From Pyronema omphalodes (lineage: Eukaryota > Ascomycota > Pezizomycetes > Pezizales > Pyronemataceae), in NCBI GenBank assembly GCA_024516155.1, contig JAJJXM010000034.1, positions 248,001-312,000 of the forward strand: 64,000 nucleotides of DNA, in the 5' to 3' direction. The notes beneath the pieces were generated by a model, which made no database searches, had not been told where the DNA came from, and saw only the letters and a program-made list of their open reading frames with translations. Shown piece after piece: positions 21,736 through 32,838 of this stretch (the stretch's first letter is position 1; each line of letters starts with the position of its first letter). The translations under genes were made by a program, and so were the position numbers.

Positions 21736-23438
21736 GGATGCTATGTTTTGGTTGGTTGGCGATTGGGAGTCGACGATGGAGTTGACTGGGGTTTGAATTT
21801 AGGTAGTAGTGGAGATTATAAGGCGTTATAAGTATGTACTATCGATTCCTGGTGGTTTATAGAGAGAATAAAAATGAATTATTTATTGCTTTATATAAGT
21901 ACGTAAGATATGCCATCGAAAAATGCTTGTTTTTAATAGAAAGTAAAGGGGAATATAATTGGTGTATTATCCTGAACTTCACTGACGAAGCAGTGGATGA
22001 AGCATAGAACCGTGGAGTAAACTCATTAAAGAGGAGAACAATCTCTTGTATAGTATAATTGAAGACATTTAATGCAGAGATATTGACAGCAATTTTGGCG
22101 TCAAAATTGAATAGAGATGGGCTATCTTGATATACTATCACCTTCGATAGATTGCCGCACGGACACAGCAAATAACCATTCAACTACTATCTTTGAGCTT
22201 GATGCTATTTGAGCTATCAACTTTTGAAAATTGAATAAGAATCAAAAATCATGTACAAAGCCCAATTTTATCGCGTGATATCTCATGACTCGAAATGGGT
22301 CACGCGCATCACCCATGGTCTCCGAAGCGGCCTCGGTTGCGGAGCATGCGGGAAGATGCCCGCCCTCTCCGTACCCGGGTCCGCAAACACGCATTAAAAT
22401 CGCACCAAGCAGCTTTAGAGCTAAAATAGAGCATCAGCGCTCGGAGAACCTGCAGCTGCCAGCTCAGCTGGAGCTTTGGTCTCCTTTGGTTTTCATCAGA
22501 GCTTGGGGTTTGACCTTCCATGCATGATTCCGAGGTATCGGAAGCTAGAATTGTTTCCGGATGCATCATCGTTTATGCAAGTTTCCATCAGAAACGAGCG
22601 AGATTCGGAAACTTACCGAGAAAAATAAAGGGGATTTGGTGGCATCTCGTGACAGAAAAAGGTACGAGACGATGAGGCTTAAAACCTTAAATTAATCCAA
22701 TGACTTTCGGTTTCTGCTCATGATGCATCCTCGGTAGGCAGGAAAACGTAATAAATTCCAGGATTGAATTTCGTGAAAAACCAGGTCTTGTGCTTGTGAC
22801 ACCGATGGATCATAAACCGATGGATCATACACCGATGGTTTCGCCATCATAACCAGGAAATGAAAGATATGATTGCATATTTGCGTCACCATCCAATAAG
22901 CTTGCTAACAAGCTTCGACAAGTCTCTCCAGATCTCGACAAGCCTTACGTTTTTTTTACCGCGGCTGCGGGGGCGGGATTCTCTAGCCTCTCCTCCGGAT
23001 GTCTTGGTGTGTGATTCGAGGCTGTGAGGATGTCTCGGATATTTATGTTCCTTTCGATCGAAAGTTCCATCGGGAATTTGTTACGTATATGGACGTTCTG
23101 GCGCCTCGGAGTTTCGGCGATTCGGCGGTGCTCACGAGCATGAAATTCCGTTGACCTTAGGATCGGAATATTTATTATCCATCCTTTTTGATATAAATAT
23201 AAATATAAATATACTTCACCGTATATCTTACGATGCTCAACATATCAATTCTCTTATAACGCGCAATTGCCCAATCCTGTCGTCCAACTACAAAAGTAAA
23301 AATTGTTGAGCCCAACCTGACTAGCGAGCGCCAAGTGTTAACTACAACCAATCCACACACCTTCCATACCAAGGAAATCTTGTTATCAACTACCCCGATA
23401 TTTATCCCCAGCAAAACCCTACCTAGCAAAAAGAGCAT
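21736..23438. other. intergenic and GPD upstream region
   Basis: An AT-rich minus-strand ORF at 21857-22183 (no ATG at its 5' end) reads partly like protein but cannot be supported. A short tandem of about 14 bases (CCGATGGATCATA) lies near 22800-22835. An A/T-rich tract with repeated ATAAAT lies at about 23190-23213, roughly 230 bases before the dehydrogenase start, and could serve in its promoter. Confidence 0.35.
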
Positions 23439-24818
23439 ATGTCCTCCTCTTCAATCGCCAAACAACGACTCAGCCAGCTCACAAGAATCATGGCATCCCG
23501 AAAACACCGTGTCACCGTTATCGGCAGTGGTAACTGGTGAGTTTTCCCAGCATCACCGTTTTCCGTCTGCCTTCTCCGCAGCTCCCGCTCTCTCGCCGCG
23601 TTCACCGCGTCCCAGAAGCCTAGCTAACACCACCTCCAGGGGCTCTGCCATCTCGAAAATCGTCGCCGAGAATACCGCTGCCCACCCTCAGCTCTTCGAA
23701 CCCGAAGTGCACATGTGGGTATTCGAAGAGCAGTACCAGCTTCCCAGTACCCACCCCCGCTACGACGCCTCCAAGCATTCCACCCCTCAGAAGCTCACCA
23801 CCTTAATCAACTCTCTCAATGAAAACGTCAAATATCTTCCTTCAATAGCTCTTCCTACCAACGTTATCGCCACCCCTTCTCTCCCCGACGCTGTTCGCGA
23901 TGCTACTATCTTAGTCTTCAATGTTCCTCATCAGTTTATTCACTCCATTTGCTCGCAGTTGAAGGGACAGATCCTTCCCTATGCCAGAGCTGTATCTTGT
24001 ATCAAGGGTGTCGATGTGAGCGCTGATAGCATCTCTCTCTTCTCGGAAACCATTGGTCGTAAGCTTGGAATCTACTGTGGAGCATTATCTGGAGCCAACA
24101 TTGCCAATGAGGTTGCTGCTGAGAAGTTTTCCGAGACAACTGTAGCCTACGATCCCCCTGGAGATTTGACTCCGCTACCTGAGGAGCTTCCACCAGTGGA
24201 TCATGGAGTGATGAAGGCGCTTTTCCACCGTCCTTACTTCCATGTTCGTGTAGTGAACGATGTTGCTGGAGTTTCGCTAGGAGGTGCATTGAAGAATATC
24301 GTCGCCATTGCGTCGGGTTTCGTAGATGGGTTGGGGTGGGGTGACAATGCTAAGGCTGCTGTGATGAGAGTTGGATTGATGGAGATGAGAAAGTTTGGAC
24401 AGCAGTTTTTCTCAAGCTGTAGGAGTGAGACTTTTACGGAAGAGAGCTGTGGTGTTGCGGATTTGATTACGAGTTGTAATGGTGGAAGAAATCATAGATG
24501 TGCGATGCTCAGTGTTAAGGAGGGGAAGAAGATCGAGGAGATTGAGGAGAGAGTTTTGAATGGACAGAAACTCCAGGGAACTAGCACCGCAAGGGAGGTT
24601 AATATGTTTTTGAAACAGAGAGGGTTGGAGAAGGAATATCCTTTGTTTACCGGGGTTTATTGTAAGTTTTTTCCTATCCCATCTCTAAGCCTGCATGTGA
24701 CTTCGGTCATCGGGTCAATGCATTACCGGGATAATTTGCTAACCAAACTCCGCCAATAGTAATCCTCCGCGGCGAAGCAAACGTCGAGGATCTTCCAAAG
24801 ATGATTGAACGCGAATAG
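23439..24818 (+). CDS. GPD1: glycerol-3-phosphate dehydrogenase (NAD+)
   Basis: Three exons: 23439-23536, 23640-24661 and 24760-24818 (1179 bases, 392 residues). Intron 1 (GTGAGT..CCAG) splits the dinucleotide-binding loop. Joined, it reads [20 protein letters not shown], the GxGNWG Rossmann motif. Intron 2 (GTAAGT..ATAG) joins FTGVY to [13 protein letters not shown]. Other hallmarks are [26 protein letters not shown], and the catalytic-Lys/substrate region [21 protein letters not shown]. The enzyme reduces dihydroxyacetone phosphate to glycerol 3-phosphate, feeding glycerol and phospholipid synthesis and NAD+ regeneration. It is typically induced by osmotic stress. A second in-frame ATG lies 17 codons downstream, so two N-termini are possible. 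Identification is firm; GPD1 versus GPD2 is not distinguished. Confidence 0.93.
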
Positions 24819-26516
24819 ATACGAAGTTAACGACGATGACGGCGTCTACTATACACTTTTTCAGTTTAAATATAAAAAAACTATTTCTGTTTGGGATACG
24901 GCATGGTGCAAGGTTTGGACAATGGGGGATCAATTGGGATAGACAACATGTTACTGTTTCTGTTACTGTTACTGTGCTGGGATTTGCTCTTTTTTTTTAT
25001 AAATGCGTGCTGGTTTACTACTTACTTACATACCATATTGGAAGTGTTTTCTCTTTTATTTTCTTCTTTTCTTTACCTTTTTTTGTTGTTGATGGTCGAG
25101 CGTATCTATAGATGAAGAATTTATATCTCAAACTAATATCTACGCAGACATGTGTGGCAGGCGGGATATTGAACCATAGATTTATTTACCACTGGGTGAA
25201 GAACTTCAATGTAATCGAAAACTATCACGAAAGGAAAAAAAAAGTGCATAGTGGTTGTTTTCAGGGTTTTGTTCATCATTCATCATTCGTAATTCGTACT
25301 TCCAATTCTTGTTGCTTCTGGTAATCCCAGTGGATTTACACCCCCCCCCCCCCCCGCGCGCACCAGTCACACCAAAAAAACATCGGTTGTAAGTCCCCAT
25401 ACTCAGAAATTAATACCGTGTGGTATAAATTGATACTGTGCGTAGTTAGTAACTCAAACCGAGAGAATTTGTTTGGGCATAGATATGTAGATAGAAGCAG
25501 ACATTTCGAACCGTTGCAACGTACCTCTCAAGCTCTGCATAGCCACGGCGAGGGCTACCATGACACAAGTACTTTGAGAGCATTGCATGCATGATGAGGA
25601 ACTGTAACCCTCGCCCAGAGCAGCGATCAATGCAGCTGCTGTGTTCTCCGCATCCTCCATAGTGCTGTCCTGAAGAATGTCGAATGTGTTGGCTCCGAGT
25701 GGTTAACCGCACGCTGCCGACCAGTTCGAGGAGCTCGAGGGGACGTTTTGTAAAGTACCGTAGCTTTTTTATTCGATAAAGTTTGTGAAAAAAAAAAAAG
25801 GTGGAGGTGCAGGCGTCCTTTCATGTGGAATAAAGGAACTTTTTTGGGCCTCGGTTAGCGTAAGATTTAATAAATAAATAAATAAATAATAGATAGATAG
25901 ATAGAAACTTACGGCAAGAAAGAACAGTTATAGGGTGCAGAGCTATACGTTGGCATCGAACCCATTCTGGTGACTGGTCCTCACTCCATCCCAGGTTCGA
26001 GGCTTTCGGCATTCGATGGCTTTCGTCTGTTCGAATTGAAGTCCCAAAGACACCGTGTTTGGTTGTTTTATACACGAGGGACAAACGGGGGTTTGATTGG
26101 GGACCGGAGTTCTTATTGGGATGTCCCGTCTGGACGGTGGTTAAAGAGAGACAGGTCATGTAACTGTCGTAATAATGTCAGCATCTGTTTGAATGTTTTA
26201 GAGTGGAATATAATTTACCTTTGATAAAACGTTGGTAATTACTGTTTAAATAAACCAAGCCCAGAGCCGTTCGAGGTCGACCTTTCCATTAACCACAGCG
26301 AGAAAGAAGGTCCGGAATTCAAATCTATTGAAGACCAGAGTCGACAATAGCAATCTTTCGCTGCTCACACATGTGTAACCTTGAACCAGTCAAGTACACT
26401 GTGGATACAGGAGCAGCGAGAGACACGAGGTTGAATGCCGGTTCCCTAATTTCCTACTGACCTCGTTAGAATCAATTGAAGCTATCAAATTGTATTCAGA
26501 TTTTGCTCACCTGCTA
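24819..26516. other. intergenic with simple repeats
   Basis: Holds a C15 run (25341-25355) and AAAT/GATA microsatellites around 25865-25905. A minus-strand frame near 25700-25550 reads AENTAAALIAALGEG and is mildly protein-like but has no supported gene structure. Nothing else was recognised. Confidence 0.35.
25341..25355. repeat. poly(C) tract, 15 bases
   Basis: Uninterrupted C run followed by GCGCGCACC. Similar C runs recur at 42536-42552 and 53393-53412. Confidence 0.9.
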
Positions 26517-27095
26517 TTATGACGGAAATGGCAGGCCAGGCAGTTCCGTAATAGGGCCTTGGTGCGTGTATTCCGCCAGGGCGCGAATTCCGGTCTCGAA
26601 GATCTGGGTCGATTTTCCACCGCTGTAATGGAATTAGTAAATGTACAATAAGAATTTAAGTATCGAGAACATACCTATGAGTAATACACTACCCAAACAG
26701 AGCGGTCTGAAGCCACCGAATCAAGTGGTACGTTGTGACTCTGTGGACATGCCATTTGTTGGCTTCTGGTTTGGCGATAAATGACTAGAAAACCATTACT
26801 CGTTAGTTACCGTTCACTTCATCGAAATCAGTTGATTCCGCCGTTTAGGCCTTTCTGGATTTCAAGAGTAAAATATTTTATCAAACTTGAAATGAAGATA
26901 CTGGAAACTTACAACGAGGACGAAAGTCACAGAAAAGAGAAACCCCAATAAAAACGCCTTGTAACCACCGTCAAAGCCGCAAAGAAGTCGAGGCGAAGAA
27001 AACTGCACCACACAAATGTGGCAACGGCGTCTCAACGCCTCATCATTGCTACAGAAACCCAGGGAAGACCCTCGCGTGGGGGCGGTGATGGCCAT
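26517..27095 (-). CDS. hypothetical small membrane protein, three exons proposed
   Basis: Proposed exons on the minus strand: 27095-26913, 26784-26693 and 26622-26517 (381 bases, 126 residues). Intron 1 is 128 bases, GTAAGT..TTTCTAG, with a CTAAC branch site about 20 bases before the acceptor. Intron 2 is 70 bases, GTAGTG..TTACAG, with ACTAAT upstream. The product starts MAITAPTRGSSLG and has a Cys-rich stretch (RRRCHICVVQ..LLCG). It then has one hydrophobic segment AFLLGFLFSVTFVLVSFIA (~residues 49-67), then EANKWHVHRVTTYHLIRW and FETGIRALAEYTHQ. If intron 2 is not used the protein ends shortly after the second exon at about 93 residues. No family recognised. Splice quality and consistent phase favour a real gene. 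Confidence 0.42.
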
Positions 27096-28440
27096 ATTTG
27101 ATTGCCGGTCGTATCGAATCGGCGAAACGTAATTGTAGACTAGTCACCGAAGGCTCACCATGAGAGCTTGACAAACTTCATCGGTTAGCCAAAAATTTGA
27201 GAGAAATTGGAGAAGGCTCCTTACTGCTTCACGTCTCCCATGAAACTGGTACCACAGAACGAAGAACGGGAACAGTCGATGTGGCGTCCCAACCCTCGCA
27301 AGCCAAGTGGCTTAACCCCAATCATCTCGTGAAAGAATATATTCAGCTTGCTCTTTGTCAGTTATACGTTTGACGATGTGAATACGGAAGCTTGATAGAT
27401 TGGAGGATGAACTTACCTCGGAGATCCGGTGTACAATGACTTGTACTTCTCTAATTTCGATGCACATTCCGGAAGCCAAGTGGCTTTGATTTCGAGAGCT
27501 TTTGTTGCACGGCAAGACGGCGGAATGTGTGCTTCATCTCACCCCAATGTAATTTACTGAAGCTGATCTTCAGTACTTAATTTCTGTAGGGTAAGGAAGA
27601 AGAAAAAGGAAGATCATGGAAGGAGCGTACCTCGTTTCTGTTGTTTGGTAACTGTCTCGTGCCGACGCGAGGTACTACGATGAAGGAGGTTCCTAAAGCT
27701 CTGCTGGATAATAAATTGCTGCTATTGTCGACCGGGAGTATCTCGAATTCGCAGAGCTGCGAACGATCGTTTGGAAACCATCGACGTTGCCTGGTGGCAT
27801 GCTATGTATCTGTGCTCGATGTTGAGTAGGTATCGATCCGTAATTCGAGAGGAAAGTAAGGACGCGACGTGCTTGGTGTCGAAAAGCAATTCAGGGAGTG
27901 TGACTGCTATCATTGTATGCCCTTGTTCGATTATTCAGCGATTGAGTTGCGAGGATCTTGAGCTGTGGTTGTAGGGCTATGAGAATGCTCCATGGGCCTT
28001 CCCTGTACTAAGGCACAATATCATACACAGGTATTTTAGAGAGCATGATACGTTATTCCTGGAATCTTGGTACAAAATCTGGCATCATTAGAGGCACCGT
28101 GTGGGCGACAAACGCCAGTCGAGGAGAGAGTCGAGATTTATCAAAGTCAGTCGACACCTCGAAAACTTATATGGTATTTGCACATACATCAGACCGTTTC
28201 GAAGGCGTTTAGTCGTAAATACCTATTTTTGAATAAAATTTCCACTCTAGAAAGCGTAGCATTCAGCCGTGTGTATCCCGAATTTTGTGGTTGCTACAGG
28301 GGGAACCCTCGTCACACGAGTGACTAGTTGTGACTGACGATGCTTGCTGCTGCGGATATTAGGGCACATCGTTGAACCATACTTTTTCTAGTGTTACTAA
28401 TCCAGGCATGCAACACAAGCTCTCTCTGTTGACTTAGCTA
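27096..28440. other. intergenic, possible unassigned exons
   Basis: A minus-strand stretch near 27515-27415 ends in a good donor (GAG|GTAAGT) with a possible acceptor near 27350, and the following frame reads HEMIGVKPLGLRGLGRH. It could be the start of a small gene, but the phase does not match cleanly. Plus-strand ORFs at 27.64-27.97 kb are not convincing. Confidence 0.3.
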
Positions 28441-29690
28441 CCGCCGTTCTCAACGCGAACTTTTCAACCTTCCTGCCAAAGCTTTCCGTCGCGTCGACAA
28501 TGATCAACCACACAATCCCACCTGGGAATTCACAAATGCCACGAGGCATCGGTAACTCCAAGACCAAAAGTTCTTCTCGTTCCTTTGGACTTCTTATAAT
28601 CCGAGTCTTCTTCTTTTCGCTATTTCAATCCCACTTTGGGACGCGACTTTTCACCCGGGCATTGAACCGAATGCCATTGGTCGAAGGAGCTCCCGAAGGA
28701 GCTCTCAAGGGTATTATATCCTTCATTATTCTTTTACCCCAAAAACCATCAGGGCTTCTTGTTCCTAGCATGTTGAGTTGAAGGTAGGAACGCCGCTTCT
28801 GAAACCCGAGCTTTCTATCTCTGTACCCAATGCTGACTTGTCCAAGCTCTCCGAAGCTGTCAAGGCTACAGGAAGTGACGGTCTGAGACAGCCAAAACGA
28901 ATCCGGAAAGCAGGATTCCGAGGAGATAAGTGGTATGGAAGCTGCGTTTTCGATGTAAGTCACCACCTATACCTCTCCTCCTTTTTCTTGACTCTTTGCA
29001 ATCTTTCCCTTCCTCGTCCCCCTCACTTCCCCTACAATATCTGCAGCTGCAAATATATCAGCATCCGTGTATGCTCTCAATTTCTCGTATAACCCTCATT
29101 CTTCACTATCATATCCTTTCCGGGCAAAGAGAAAGCATTCCTAACATGTTCCTTCAGTTTCTCCTCGGGGTCCTGCGGCATCGGACTACACCTGCACCGA
29201 CAGTTCCGACATCGACAGCTGCACCAGCGTTGAGCCAATCTCCCTCCCTTTTTTCCTCTCGCTCCTGCCTCTTCTTTATCGCCCCTCGGAAACTGGTACG
29301 TTGGTTTCTCCCGATCTTGATGTTCTTTATACCAGTAGGCTAACTTTTGAAAAGTATATCTAGCCAATCAATGGCTCCTCCCTCTGCGAGTCTTAACTAT
29401 GTCTCGCCATACAAGCAACCCGCCGTCTAACCCGCAACCTTTAACGGCGATTCGGCGGGTGTGCTTCCTGCAGTGCCGACATCAAGAGGCTTTGACTGGT
29501 GGGCCACGTAGACCCATCCCACTGCAGAGGGTGGAAAGACTCTGTCACTCTTTTCCTGGGCTTTCTCTCCCCCCTACCCCATTCGTACCAGAATCATGCT
29601 GCAGTAATGCGCATAAGACTGGCGGAAACCCGAAACGGGTTCCTTTCTTTCTTTCTTTTCTCCTTGACTCCTCGAACTAATGCAACTACT
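28441..29690 (+). pseudogene. possible degraded or unresolved gene
   Basis: Protein-like stretches follow each other on the plus strand in different frames. They include RELFNLPAKAFRRVDND and PTWEFTNATRH (~28460-28550), and LKPELSISVPNADLSKLSEA with FRGDKWYGSCVFD ending at a good donor GTAAGT (~28780-28955). Further on are SDYTCTDSSDIDSC and VSPDLDVLYTSRLTFEKY (~29180-29350), then MAPPSASLNYVSPYKQP and THPTAEGGKTLSLFSWAF with stops (~29370-29590). Some gaps have plausible introns, but the phases do not all agree and stops interrupt the last part. Either a multi-exon gene that I cannot resolve or a decayed one. No family recognised. Confidence 0.27.
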
Positions 29691-30693
29691 GCACGAAGCA
29701 ACATGTTCTCCTTACCTTCACATCATTCGGTCTGTGAGGAATTGGACAACCGCCTTCACAGCTCTCTTCACACGCCAGAGGGTTTGCAAAAGTAGCATGT
29801 AAATTCTACTTGTGATATTACTGGTTTCTCTTGGTAAGTATTCTACCTTATTTGAAGCTTTTTGTCTGTGAAGTTTACTGACTGGTGTATTTGTAGAGTT
29901 CGTGATATAGATTCAAGCAGCAAGGGCACTAAGGATGCACTCGTGCGCGGGTGGTTGGGTGGTATGGACGGAAAGAATGCCACCTTATGTGGTGCTTGTG
30001 TGGTGCTTGTGTTGATAATAGCTTGCAGGTAGTCTCTAAATAGAGAAGGTTCGAATAAGTAATGTTGTCTTTAGGTGATGATTACATTTCCGTTTTTTAT
30101 CTAGTGAATCAAAAATAATCCAAACACATTGTAAACACTACGGACTGCTGGTGTATCTTGTGTATTAGTTATTTCCAGTTTACGAGATTTTTGAGAGTGA
30201 AAACTGAAATTGTTGGAGTTTGACCGCTTTCGAATTCTATAATCACGGTATGCAAAAGATTAATTTCTCATTTTTTTTTCAGTTCCCTTATCAACATGCA
30301 GGTATAAGCCGTATCAATTACTACTAGTACGTGGTGAAAAGATGTAATCACATAACAAACCACTGCATTAATCCCACCACCTCTATTCTTCACCTCCCCC
30401 CATTTGCACCCCTCATCCATCTCTCAGGCAGCCCCCAACTTTAGTCAGCCCTTGATATCAGCTAGATTACTGCAGAAAAGTTTCCGTATATTCCTGGATT
30501 GTCCGTGTAGCAATCTCTTCGCAGAGTGTAGCAGTGTTTATCCACCGATGACTTATGAATTGTAACCGGGTGTGGTAACGAAGATAATATCACAAGTAAC
30601 TGTAGATTTCTATCGACCCGCTATTTTACCATTAATAAAAAAGATTTCACAATATAATGATAACAGAATAAAGAACATACCAAGACCCAAAAA

Positions 30694-30832
<139 letters not shown>

Positions 30833-31784
30833 GATCGTCATATTGTCACAACCACACCCCAGACTATTCCGCGATGCAACAGTGAAGCCATCCGCAACAA
30901 CCGGAGGGTAGGTAACTTGGTACCAGTATAGACATCGACAGGGACTTCAGAACTAGTAGAAAAGAATCCCATATGAGTAGACGGCTATAACTATATTGCT
31001 CCTATATTAGTCTTCATTTTCATCTCCATCTTCATCTTCATCTATCTTCATGATTAAACCTACACCAAAGCAAGGCAATAGGAATATAACTTACAGGTAA
31101 TACTAAACCGTAACAACCTATACTTGAGACACGTACAGCCGGTTCGTATTTATCGAAGCCGATTAATCTTCTTATCATCCTACCATCCTATCATCCTATC
31201 ATCCTATCATCCACAAAGACCATACAGCCCCCAGTCCCAGATCTACGGGCAGCTTCCACAGTTCCACTTCATCCACGAGAGTAACACAGGATTAAGACCG
31301 GCCTACAAGTGGTAGAAAAGTCAGTAATAACTTCCCGGAGAAGCTAGGATAACAAAATCTAGGACTTACGTATTAACTTCTGTAAACCACACACCGAGAA
31401 TGACAGCAAGAGGAAACTTGCACTGCGAGTTATTCCCGGATGGCGGAAGGCTGTGACTATGTAAATTTATTAGTTTCTTCTTCACTGGTACTGGAGTGTA
31501 GAGGATGGTGAATATAGCGTTGATAGAAAGGCTATAAAGAGGAGTCTGGAAGCGGGAAGGAGGAATAGGTGATCTACTTACTTAACCACCATCAGCCACC
31601 AACACATCTCCCATTCCTCACCGAGGATCGCGATCGCCAGTCTGTCACTCAAGGCGTAAACCCTAAACTTGCTCCATCTAATTCGCATTATATAGCTTTC
31701 CAAAAACTAATCTTCCCGTATAGTCTGCAAGATAAATATAGTCAACACAACGCAGCATATCCAGATAATGACGCGGGGGGATCA

Positions 31785-31820
31785 AACATCAACATCAACA
31801 TCAACATCAACATCAACATC
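31785..31820. repeat. hexanucleotide array (AACATC)6
   Basis: Six perfect AACATC units, another slippage-prone hexamer. Confidence 0.9.
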
Positions 31821-32838
31821 ACAGTGAAACATACAATACCATACCATACCCTTCAGAAGAAAACAATTCTTATCCAACGTTGGATCTGAAACTACCTGTA
31901 CACATGAAGATATTAGTCTCCATAGGCGATATGTTGATATCGATGCCGAAGTCGGCTTTAATGATCAGATAGTCATGATGATCAGATGGTGATGGTGATG
32001 GTGGTCGACGTCATGATGTGGATGCTTAAGATAAGAATCAGAACAGATGGTAGGTTCTAGCGTTTGTGGGAGAAAAAGCAGTCACTATTTCAAGTTTCAA
32101 CTTTCCCCCAATTTAATTTCATGGCGGGGAGGTTAAGGTGGGTATGTGATGCGGGTGATAGGTTATGAAATCGGTCATGGGCTTATATGTTGTCCGCATT
32201 GACAGCATCTTCTTGTTGCAAATATACAGGTTATACTGCATGATTGGAAAATTCAAGACTGGAAAGTTTCAATTGTGTGTGTATGTATGTATGTCTGTAT
32301 GTATGTATGAAAACTGTTATATTGATCTCAATTCACTTCCCCTAACCCCATTCTCATCCGCTTCCTTAGCTACAAGCCGCCAATCTTAAATAACAGAAAT
32401 AACCAAAAGAAAATCCCCCCCTTATCCCAAAATCCATGGGTATAAAAATCAGATATACAGAAAAAACAGAAAACACTTCTTAGATAGTCAGTATCAGTAG
32501 ATAGGTAAGATAGTAAAAAGAAGTATCAGTGCTAAACGATCGATGATGATGAGTGATATAACGACAGAGGGTATGATGCTGATAGGAAATCGCTTGTTCA
32601 GCTTCGCTTAAAAAAAGACAAATAAGGAACCCGGGGTATCGGCCAAAACGAGTAGGTAGTCGCAACAATGTGCAAAAAACGCGGAAAACAAGGAAAAAAA
32701 CCCAAAAATTGAAGAGACTCCACGTGAACCAAAAAAGCAAGAATTCAAAAAAAAATGAAGAGCCACCCTTTTCCCGGACACAAAATAATAAAGAAAAATA
32801 AAAATTACGAATTATCTATTTTCCGTCTGGTTCTTCGC

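Noticed and set aside
21328..21831. 167-codon plus-strand ORF
   Set aside because: Overlaps the Cys/His-rich minus-strand gene, which has the clearer motif pattern.
26622..26693. GGKST at an exon junction as a nucleotide-binding P-loop
   Set aside because: The protein is tiny, with no Walker B or NTPase core; the match arises from the join and depends on an uncertain intron.
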